7,730 nucleotides of DNA from contig CAAEQF010000194.1 in assembly GCA_900758075.1 (NCBI GenBank), positions 1 through 7,730 on the forward strand, given 5' to 3'. Position 1 is the stretch's first letter. Every line of letters begins with the position of its first letter. A model generated the notes under the pieces. That model worked only from the letters and a program-made list of their open reading frames with translations. It was not told the origin of the DNA and searched no databases. The translations under genes were made by a program, and so were the position numbers. Of this stretch, positions 1 to 4,714 are shown piece after piece. The DNA is from Coriobacteriia bacterium. GTDB taxonomy: Bacteria; Actinomycetota; Coriobacteriia; Coriobacteriales; QAMH01.

Positions 1-293
1 ACCCGTTCAGGTCCGCCAAATGGGGCGAGCTCACGGCCGGTCGCGACTTCGCGCCGTCTGACGCGCCGACGCTCGCGCTGCTGTGCGCCTGGTACCAAAT
101 GGTGGACAAGTGCATGTCCGACATCGACGTGGGCGGCGGCGTGCAGGTGGCCTACCAGAACGATGTGGGCGACATCAAGGCGCTCCCGCAGCTGTCCACC
201 ATGAAGCAGGCGAGCGCAGAGATACGCCAGCTCAACAAGCAGCTCGGCATAGACGACGAGCCGCGCCTCAGCCTCCACTCTCTTCTTCAATAA
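1..293 (+). CDS. Phage terminase small subunit, P27 family (C-terminal part)
   Basis: The 5' end lies outside the window. The frame is open from base 3 and stops at TAA 291-293, leaving 96 residues. In the P27 family the small subunit recognises phage DNA and hands it to the large terminase ATPase for packaging. The visible part has the family's typical layout: a W-G-E-L segment, then a helix with S-D-A-P-T-L-A-L-L-C-A-W, a Gly-rich turn (VGGGVQVAY), a Pro-containing link, and the closing helix ASAEIRQLNKQLGI followed by D-E-P-R. No large subunit or other phage gene follows; the next gene is an AraC regulator on the same strand. It is therefore probably the edge of a decayed prophage. The family call rests on remembered pattern only; the truncation prevents judging whether the gene is intact. 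Confidence 0.7.
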   Translation, partial: PFRSAKWGELTAGRDFAPSDAPTLALLCAWYQMVDKCMSDIDVGGGVQVAYQNDVGDIKALPQLSTMKQASAEIRQLNKQLGIDDEPRLSLHSLLQ

Positions 294-339
294 CAGCGCT
301 GAACTGCTCGGAAGATTCAATCAAATTGAAAAATTACTG

Positions 340-367
340 TTGACTAACCGTTAGATAAGGCTAACAT
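340..367 (+). promoter_or_regulatory. Candidate promoter for the leader ORF and araC-type gene
   Basis: A TTGACT box (340-345, five of six to consensus) is followed after 16 bases by TAACAT (362-367, four of six). It lies in the AT-rich gap after the terminase gene. Both boxes are overlapped by GTTAG/CTAAC repeats, so a protein bound there would block RNA polymerase. The predicted start near 374 would give a leader of well over 100 nt before the regulator. A second TTGACT (397-402) has no good -10 partner. Confidence 0.4.
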
Positions 368-393
368 TGCTCAATGTGTTAGTTATATCTAAC
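344..393. repeat. Operator-like array of alternating GTTAG/CTAAC pentamers
   Basis: Five copies occur in 50 bases with alternating orientation: CTAAC 344-348, GTTAG 350-354, CTAAC 361-365, GTTAG 378-382, CTAAC 389-393. They make two 16-bp quasi-palindromes of the form GTTAG-N6-CTAAC (350-365 and 378-393). These two boxes are inverted copies of each other with 13 of 16 bases equal, and their centres are 28 bp apart. Dyads of this size are typical of dimeric regulators such as TetR or MarR types; AraC proteins more often use direct repeats. Which protein binds is unknown. Confidence 0.55.
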
Positions 394-440
394 TATTTGA
401 CTTGAAACGCCATGCTAGGAATTGTCAGGAGATGAAGGCT

Positions 441-551
441 GTGTCGTTCATGCATACTCTTGAGGATGGGCGCAAGCGAGCGAGACGGCGGCGAGCTGCG
501 CAATTTGCGATATGGCACGTTTCCGGCATCTGCGGAGCGCGACTCAGATGA
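441..551 (+). CDS. Possible arginine-rich leader ORF (36 aa) upstream of the AraC regulator
   Basis: A GTG at 441 has AGGAG (427-431) nine bases upstream, a good Shine-Dalgarno spacing. An ATG at 432 in the same frame directly abuts that AGGAG and so is less likely. The frame encodes 36 residues with a basic block (GRKRARRRRAA) written with mixed CGC, CGA, AGA and CGG codons. Its TGA (549-551) overlaps the ATG at 548 of the regulator as ATGA, the standard geometry for translational coupling. The product resembles no family I know. It may be a leader peptide whose translation controls the regulator, or a chance open frame in a leader RNA. Confidence 0.3.
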   Translation: MSFMHTLEDGRKRARRRRAAQFAIWHVSGICGARLR

Positions 552-1444
552 GAGCCGGCAATGGCAGGAATGGCTCGTGTCCATTTGAGGTTCTCCCCGG
601 GGTATGCCTCACGGTCTGGAACGTACCTCCAGGTGCTCGATACTCCCTGGACTATGCGAGAAAGGATCGCTCTTGCACTGTGTCATTCTTTCGCACGGGG
701 TCGGCGGTCCTCGACATGGCGGACGGGCAGACAACGCACCTCGGGCCGGGAGATGTGCTGGTGGCATCCGCGAAGAACATTGTGTTCGCGGCGCAGGCAC
801 CTGGACAATGCCACGGGGTGACTATCGACCTTGACCCGGTCCGAATCGAAGACAGCGTGAGACAAGACGCCTTCGGGCTCGACCTTTCCAGGCTCGCTGG
901 ATTTGCCGCGGGCTGCCGCGTTCCTCTGGTGATGCATGCCGATGCGGTGCTTTCGCATGTCTGCTTCGACCTGGAAACGCTGCAGACAAACGGCGAGCGG
1001 GGGACGTTGCTCTACTTGAAGTCCATGGAGGTGCTCGTGCTCGTGGAAAAGCTCATCTGCGACGATCGCCATCGCGTGGACGTCAACGCCGACATCGCGG
1101 ACAGACGCGACCGTATCGCCCTTCAGGCGGAGGCAATTATGAAGCGCGATGTGAGCCAGAAGATAACCATCAACGGCCTCGCCAACGAGCTGGGCGTATC
1201 GCCAACGCTGCTCAAAGATGCTTTCAAGAAGACGTTTGGCAAGCCGGTTTGCGGCTGGTTCAGGGATTACCGCATGCAACATGCCTGCGAGATGCTCGTG
1301 GACTGCCCCCACTTGTCTATTGGCCAGATTGCCGCAGAAATCGGCTACTCGAACCCTTCGAAGTTCTCCAAGGCATTTGCGAACTGCTATGGGGTCACGC
1401 CGCGGGCATGGCGCTTCGCACATACAAAACCTTCTGAAAACTGA
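548..1444 (+). CDS. AraC-family transcriptional regulator
   Basis: A 298-residue DNA-binding regulator of the usual AraC/XylS length. Roughly residues 10-110 look like a beta-rich cupin-type effector domain (segment GSAVLDMADGQTTHLGPGDV). Residues about 194-298 are the two-helix-turn-helix domain: helix pair one in ITINGLANELGVSPTLLKDA (from about 206), and the signature second half LSIGQIAAEIGYSNPSKFSK followed by F-A-N-C-Y-G-V-T-P-R-A-W-R (about 256-290). I prefer ATG 548 because GGAG (534-537) lies ten bases upstream and the ATG overlaps the stop of a leader ORF. ATG 512 in the same frame would add 12 residues but has no ribosome site. The effector and targets are unknown. It could act on the GTTAG array upstream or on the metal-efflux cassette about 200 bp downstream, but neither is shown by the sequence. 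No membrane segment is seen. Confidence 0.88.
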   Translation: MRAGNGRNGSCPFEVLPGVCLTVWNVPPGARYSLDYARKDRSCTVSFFRTGSAVLDMADGQTTHLGPGDVLVASAKNIVFAAQAPGQCHGVTIDLDPVRIEDSVRQDAFGLDLSRLAGFAAGCRVPLVMHADAVLSHVCFDLETLQTNGERGTLLYLKSMEVLVLVEKLICDDRHRVDVNADIADRRDRIALQAEAIMKRDVSQKITINGLANELGVSPTLLKDAFKKTFGKPVCGWFRDYRMQHACEMLVDCPHLSIGQIAAEIGYSNPSKFSKAFANCYGVTPRAWRFAHTKPSEN

Positions 1445-1487
1445 CCCCCATCCAAAGTGCGTTTCCGCGGCATGTGCCGTGCTGATG

Positions 1488-1515
1488 AGGCTCGCAGGGC
1501 TTGCGAGCTTGTTGC
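1488..1515 (+). terminator. Terminator-like hairpin after the AraC gene
   Basis: GCTCGCA (1490-1496) pairs perfectly with TGCGAGC (1502-1508) across a five-base loop. The stem extends outward by a G-U and an A-T pair, and a short T-rich run TTGTT follows. It lies 44 bp beyond the regulator's stop and separates it from the efflux cassette. The T tract is broken, so termination may be partial. Confidence 0.5.
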
Positions 1516-1550
1516 TACGTGTAACCGCTGTGCTTCTTTCGTCCGATGGG

Positions 1551-1588
1551 GTCATTTCGCCTCCTGGGAGTAGAGGCGGCGTTTTGAC
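1551..1588. promoter_or_regulatory. Nested inverted repeat ahead of the efflux cassette
   Basis: CGCCTC (1558-1563) and GAGGCG (1573-1578) form a perfect 6-bp dyad with a nine-base centre. It is flanked by a second inverted pair, GTCA (1551-1554) and TGAC (1585-1588). TTTT (1582-1585) follows the inner dyad, so it could be a weak terminator. It could equally be an operator or leader structure controlling the metal-efflux genes that begin at 1643. I see no convincing -10 box between here and the first gene. Confidence 0.3.
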
Positions 1589-1642
1589 GATGACATACTT
1601 CAGGCGTTGACAGGTGAGTTTCAAAAGCGAAAGAAGGAACGT

Positions 1643-1951
1643 ATGAGCTGGGGAAAAGTAGGTTTGTTTGCAGGCGGAGCGGCAGCAGCGCTTATTGTGC
1701 AGGCTGCGGGAAAGAGCAAGAAGGTGCGCGACACCGCGGTCAACGGACTCGCTGCATGCATGGTGGCCAACGATAATCTGCAGGCGGGTGCGCAGAGCAT
1801 TGTCGACGATGCGTCTGACCTTCGTGCAGAGGCAGAGCGTGAGCGCAAGATCGACGCTGCCGTCAAGCAACGCCTGGGCGAACTTGAGGCGGGTATTCGC
1901 GAAGAAGTCGTTGCCAAGATGGACGATGCGTCCTCCGAGGACGCCGAGTAG
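1643..1951 (+). CDS. Small membrane protein, DUF6110/DUF1490 (PacL-like), partner of the P-type ATPase
   Basis: The 102-residue product has one N-terminal hydrophobic Gly/Ala-rich helix (about residues 6-22, GLFAGGAAAALIVQ), then basic KSKK. A segment VRDTAVNGLAACMVAND follows, and finally a long charged Glu/Ala-rich helix (about 57-102), likely coiled coil and cytoplasmic. The opening MSWGKVGLFAGG and the placement directly before a P1B ATPase recall DUF6110 proteins of Firmicutes. The overall layout matches mycobacterial DUF1490/PacL proteins, known to scaffold and stabilise CtpC-type pumps. Unlike PacL1 it has no His/Asp-rich metal-binding tail; it ends D-D-A-S-S-E-D-A-E. ATG 1643 has AAGGA at 1634-1638. 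A TTG at 1607 in frame would add 12 basic residues and is less likely. It is two bases from the ATPase gene, so co-translated. The family assignment is from memory of the pattern; the chaperone role is inferred. Confidence 0.7.
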   Translation: MSWGKVGLFAGGAAAALIVQAAGKSKKVRDTAVNGLAACMVANDNLQAGAQSIVDDASDLRAEAERERKIDAAVKQRLGELEAGIREEVVAKMDDASSEDAE

Positions 1952-1953
1952 CC

Positions 1954-4092
1954 TTGATCTACGAGATTAAGCAGGACATACCGGGCCGCCTTCGGGTGCG
2001 CTGTGGCTCCCATCTGTTCGATGGGGAATCATGCCACGGCGTTGCCGCGTACCTGCGGGGGATAGGCGGTGTGTCGTATGCGGAAGTACACGCGCCCAAT
2101 GGGAGCATTCTGGTGGAATACGTTCCCGGAGACGCCGTGCGCGCAAGTGTGCTTTGCGCCATCCGCTCGCTCGATCCCTGCGACCTGCCTCGAATCGCCG
2201 GCGATGCCGAATCGAATATGGCACTCGAGAACAACCGGTTTGCAGTTGAGCTTGCCGGGGCGGTGGCTGTTCGCTTTGTCAAGCGCTATCTGCTGCCCGC
2301 GCCTCTGGCAGCGGCGGTTACGCTTGCAGAATCTGCCCTCTACTTCGTACGCGGCCTGCGTGCGCTGCTTTCGGGCAAGGTCACGGTGGAAGTGCTCGAT
2401 GCCGTAGCTATCGCCACTGCCATCGTACAGCGCGAATTCACGTCGGCGGGCAATATCATGTTCTTGCTGCACGTCTCCGAGCTCATGCAAGACCACGTGA
2501 ATGCGCGCACGCGCATAGCTTTGGAGGACAGCCTGCTCGTGCGGGCTGATACGGTGTGGGTCGTGCGTCCCGATGGCACCGAAGTGCAGATGGGCCTCGA
2601 CGAGGTGCGTCTGGGCGATTGCCTGCATGTGCGCACGGGGGCGAGCCTCCCGGTCGATGGTACCGTGCTCGAAGGAGAGGCAGAGGTAAACGAAGCGACC
2701 ATGACAGGCGAGTCGGCACTCGTCCACAAACGCCCGCAGTCGACGGTCTATGGGGGCACTGCGGTGGAAGACGGCTCCCTTGTCGTGCGCGTCGACGCTC
2801 TGCCCGGCTCTTCCCGCATCGACAAGATCGTCGCGATGGTGCAGGAATCCGCAGAGCTCAAAGCCGATGCACAGTACCGGGCAGAGAAGCTGGCGGACCG
2901 CCTGGTGCCGTTTGGCCTGCTTGCCTTCGTGCTGGCGCTTGCCGTTACGCGCGACCTGACCCGTGCGTCGGCTGCCGTCATGGTCGATTACTCCTGCGCG
3001 TTGAAGATTTCGCTGCCGGTGGCGGTGATGTCTGCCATGCGCGAGGCGTCAAACGACGGCGCCGTCGTGAAGGGCGGAAAGTACTTGGAGGCACTTGCCG
3101 ATGCAGACACCGTCGTCTTTGACAAGACCGGCACCCTCACCAAGGCAAGCCCCCAGGTGGCAAAGGTCATCTGCGTACCGGGCGAGACCAGCGAGCATGT
3201 GCTCACGGTAGCGGCGTGTCTCGAGGAACATTTTCCCCACAGCATCGCGCGGGCGATCGTCGCCCATGCCAAGGCATTGGGCCTGCACCACGAAGACGAA
3301 GGCCATTCCGAGGTCGAGTACGTGGTTGCGCACGGCATCGCATCGACGGTGCACGGCGAGGCTGCGCGTATCGGCAGTGCCCACTTCATCTTTGAAGATG
3401 AGGGGGTCGAATGTCCCCAGGGGTTCGAGGAGCGCCTCGAGAGAGAGGCGCCGGCAACAGGTGCCGTCTACCTGGCTCTTGCAGGGAAGCTCTGCGGCGC
3501 GATCTGCATCGAAGACCCGCTGCGTCCCGAATCTGCCTCGGCGATTGCTGCCCTGCGCGCTCGTGGCATCGAGCGTGTGGTCATGCTCACGGGAGATTCC
3601 GAGCATTGCGCCCGCGCGGTGGCCAAAACGCTCGGCATAGACGAGTACCATGCCCAGGTCCTGCCCGAGGACAAGGCTGCCTACGTGGACCAGCTGCGGG
3701 CAGGTGGCCATCATGTGGTCATGGTGGGGGATGGTATCAACGATTCTCCCGCGCTCGCAAAAGCCGATGTCTCGGTAGCTTTGAACGACGCGAGCGATAT
3801 CGCCCGTACGGTGGCAGACGTGACGGTGCTCGACTCGTCTTTGGACTCCCTTGTATTCCTGCGCGACCTTTCGAGTGCCCTCATGCACCGTATTTCGCGC
3901 GATTATCACTTTATCGTGGGCTTCAATTCGGCGCTTATCGCATTAGGCGTGGCAGGTGTTCTGGCGCCGACGGCGGCTGCCCTGGCGCATAACGTGTCCA
4001 CTGTGGCGGTGACGGCTCTGAACGCGACGCCGCTTCTTCCCGAGCGTGCGGCTAGCAATCGGAAGGAGGAAGCAAGCGATGAAGATGCATAA
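1954..4092 (+). CDS. Heavy-metal translocating P1B-type ATPase, CtpC-like
   Basis: A 712-residue membrane pump that uses ATP to export a transition-metal cation. Residues 1-80 are an HMA-like domain starting M-I-Y-E-I-K-Q-D-I-P-G-R-L-R-V-R, without the CxxC metal site of classical domains. Hydrophobic helices begin near residue 95. Core motifs are all present: TGES 251-254 (actuator), DKTGT 390-394 with the phosphorylated Asp390, HFPHS 426-430 (nucleotide-binding loop), MLTGD 544-548, and GDGINDSP 592-599. The transport-site helix has DYSCALK (345-351) instead of CPC, and the last helix has HNVST (679-683); both are marks of CtpC-like pumps, tied to Zn or Mn in mycobacteria. The metal here is undetermined. 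The TTG start at 1954 gives the family's usual N-terminus, though no clear Shine-Dalgarno is seen, consistent with coupling to the gene just upstream. The gene is full length. Confidence 0.92.
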   Translation: MIYEIKQDIPGRLRVRCGSHLFDGESCHGVAAYLRGIGGVSYAEVHAPNGSILVEYVPGDAVRASVLCAIRSLDPCDLPRIAGDAESNMALENNRFAVELAGAVAVRFVKRYLLPAPLAAAVTLAESALYFVRGLRALLSGKVTVEVLDAVAIATAIVQREFTSAGNIMFLLHVSELMQDHVNARTRIALEDSLLVRADTVWVVRPDGTEVQMGLDEVRLGDCLHVRTGASLPVDGTVLEGEAEVNEATMTGESALVHKRPQSTVYGGTAVEDGSLVVRVDALPGSSRIDKIVAMVQESAELKADAQYRAEKLADRLVPFGLLAFVLALAVTRDLTRASAAVMVDYSCALKISLPVAVMSAMREASNDGAVVKGGKYLEALADADTVVFDKTGTLTKASPQVAKVICVPGETSEHVLTVAACLEEHFPHSIARAIVAHAKALGLHHEDEGHSEVEYVVAHGIASTVHGEAARIGSAHFIFEDEGVECPQGFEERLEREAPATGAVYLALAGKLCGAICIEDPLRPESASAIAALRARGIERVVMLTGDSEHCARAVAKTLGIDEYHAQVLPEDKAAYVDQLRAGGHHVVMVGDGINDSPALAKADVSVALNDASDIARTVADVTVLDSSLDSLVFLRDLSSALMHRISRDYHFIVGFNSALIALGVAGVLAPTAAALAHNVSTVAVTALNATPLLPERAASNRKEEASDEDA

Positions 4093-4159
4093 GCTCTTTG
4101 CCTGGGCGGCTGTCGTCTGTATGGCGCTTGCCGTCTATACGGGCTACAACAAGAACTAG
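4079..4159 (+). CDS. 26-aa single-helix membrane peptide overlapping the ATPase gene end
   Basis: ATG 4079 lies 14 bases before the end of the ATPase gene, in another frame, and runs to TAG 4157-4159. A very strong Shine-Dalgarno, AAGGAGGA (4063-4070), sits eight bases upstream, the best in the window. The product starts MKMHK, has one hydrophobic stretch of about 16 residues (LFAWAAVVCMALAVYT), and ends G-Y-N-K-N, so it should be one transmembrane helix, positive end inside. It has one Cys in the helix. It is the last ORF before the operon terminator. I know no family for it. By position it is probably a small subunit or stabiliser of the pump. Signs it is real: the ribosome site, coupling geometry and membrane-like composition. 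It could still be an artefact; translation is unproven. Confidence 0.6.
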   Translation: MKMHKLFAWAAVVCMALAVYTGYNKN

Positions 4160-4188
4160 CCAAAGAACAAAAACGAATCAGATACGAA

Positions 4189-4226
4189 AGCACCCCACTG
4201 CAAAGAAGCGGTGGGGTGCTGCTGTT
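4189..4226. terminator. Intrinsic terminator of the efflux operon, probably bidirectional
   Basis: AGCACCCCAC (4189-4198) pairs perfectly over 10 bp with GTGGGGTGCT (4211-4220) across a 12-base loop. The plus strand continues GCTGTTTGAATTT, a weak T-rich tail. On the minus strand the tail reads TTCGTATC and, further on, GTTTTTG, so the same hairpin can stop transcripts of the convergent tRNA-Leu. It begins 30 bases after the 26-aa ORF. Confidence 0.8.
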
Positions 4227-4232
4227 TGAATT

Positions 4233-4317
4233 TGGTGCCCGAGGTGAGATTCGAACTCACACGCCACGAAGACATCGGTTTTTGAGACCGACGCGTCTGC
4301 CATTCCGCCACTCGGGC
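4233..4317 (-). tRNA. tRNA-Leu (anticodon CAA)
   Basis: Read on the minus strand, 85 bases fold as a class II tRNA. The acceptor stem is GCCCGAG with CTCGGGC (7 bp). The D stem is GCG/CGC. The anticodon arm is TCGGT-CTCAAAA-ACCGA with anticodon CAA (reads UUG). A 14-base variable arm follows, then the T arm GTGAG-TTCGAAT-CTCAC. The discriminator is A and CCA is encoded (plus-strand TGG 4233-4235). The long variable arm, A73 and anticodon agree on leucine. It is transcribed towards the efflux operon and ends against the shared terminator. Confidence 0.96.
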
Positions 4318-4328
4318 ACGCTCGCACG

Positions 4329-4334
4329 ATTATG
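4329..4334 (-). promoter_or_regulatory. Candidate -10 box of tRNA-Leu
   Basis: On the minus strand these bases read CATAAT (five of six to consensus), ending 11 bases before the mature tRNA 5' end, a usual distance for a tRNA promoter. No strong -35 box is seen at 16-18 bases. Confidence 0.35.
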
Positions 4335-4432
4335 CCACAGTTCAACAGCGTAACGTGGTGAATTCTGAGGATAACCAGGCCGGAAAAGTGTCCAGACCCA
4401 CCGAAATTCTCCCCGCTTTACCTAGGTAAGTC

Positions 4433-4646
4433 AAGACTGGTAATCCCTGCCGGGGGAAGTACTATCTAATCAGGCTTCATCCCTTGTTCCGGTCTATTGC
4501 GATGGACCGATGTCAACATTTAGGGATCCCGAGATCCTGAGTTGGACAGGTATCCTCCGTTACGTACGGTGAGGAAGCTGAAATACTCAGTGGGGGCACC
4601 CACCTTTTTCGGGTGGGTTCATCCTTCCGGCAGGGGGTGAAGTTTC
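4433..4646 (+). ncRNA. ssrS: Structured RNA, probably 6S RNA (ssrS), upstream of rarA
   Basis: No credible gene lies between the tRNA and rarA (4318-4714), but the DNA is highly structured. CCCTGCCGG (4445-4453) pairs perfectly with CCGGCAGGG (4627-4635), closing a domain of about 190 nt. Inside, GCTTC (4474-4478) pairs with GAAGC (4574-4578), leaving a large open bubble. Its 3' side carries a 7-bp hairpin (ACCCACC 4598-4604 with GGTGGGT 4612-4618). The distal part holds further hairpins: CGGTC/GACCG near 4490-4509, GGATC/GATCC near 4524-4537, and TCCT/AGGA near 4553-4576. Closing stem, central bubble with a 3'-side hairpin, terminal arm, size of about 200 nt and a terminator all match 6S RNA, which binds sigma-70-type RNA polymerase as a promoter mimic. 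6S genes are known near rarA in several Gram-positives. Signatures of SRP RNA, tmRNA and RNase P RNA are absent. Exact ends are estimates. Confidence 0.6.
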
Positions 4647-4648
4647 CG

Positions 4649-4684
4649 ACCGCCGTTGCAGACTCCTGTAGCGGCGGTTTTCTA
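4649..4684 (+). terminator. Intrinsic terminator between the 6S-like RNA and rarA
   Basis: A 12-bp stem (4650-4661 with 4666-4677, two G-U pairs, loop ACTC) is followed by TTTTCT. It ends the structured RNA and lies only 31 bases before the rarA start, so rarA must have its own promoter or depend on read-through. Confidence 0.85.
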
Positions 4685-4701
4685 TCTGCCCCTCACTCGT
4701 C

Positions 4702-4707
4702 TATCAT
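4702..4707 (+). promoter_or_regulatory. Candidate -10 box of rarA (leaderless transcript)
   Basis: TATCAT matches five of six consensus bases. A start 7-8 bases downstream would fall at 4714-4715, on the ATG at 4715. No ribosome-binding site precedes any of the possible starts (4706, 4715, 4727), consistent with a leaderless mRNA. The -35 region overlaps the T tract of the upstream terminator and is poor. Confidence 0.35.
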
Positions 4708-4714
4708 GGTGCGT

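Noticed and set aside
316..330. TTCAAT/ATTGAA hairpin after the terminase gene as a terminator
   Set aside because: Only six A/T-rich pairs followed by AAAAATTA rather than a T run; too weak for termination.
393..584. 63-codon minus-strand ORF divergent from the AraC gene
   Set aside because: No ribosome site or recognisable features; Ser/Arg-rich translation typical of a non-coding frame.
1607..1642. TTG start at 1607 for the PacL-like protein
   Set aside because: It overlaps a TTGACA-like box, has no Shine-Dalgarno, and would place a basic dozen residues before the typical MSWGKVG start.
683..1870. Long open frame of 395 codons on the minus strand across the AraC gene
   Set aside because: It is antisense to a clear AraC family gene, has no recognisable domain and runs over a terminator-like hairpin; long antisense frames are common in GC-rich DNA.
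4560..4684. T-box leader for a downstream gene (GGGTGGG followed by a terminator)
   Set aside because: The diagnostic T-box sequence around GGGTGGNACCGCG is not matched, and rarA is not an amino-acid gene.
4613..4714. GTG at 4613 as the rarA start (34 extra residues)
   Set aside because: It would begin inside the structured RNA and run through its terminator; the extra residues do not resemble RarA.
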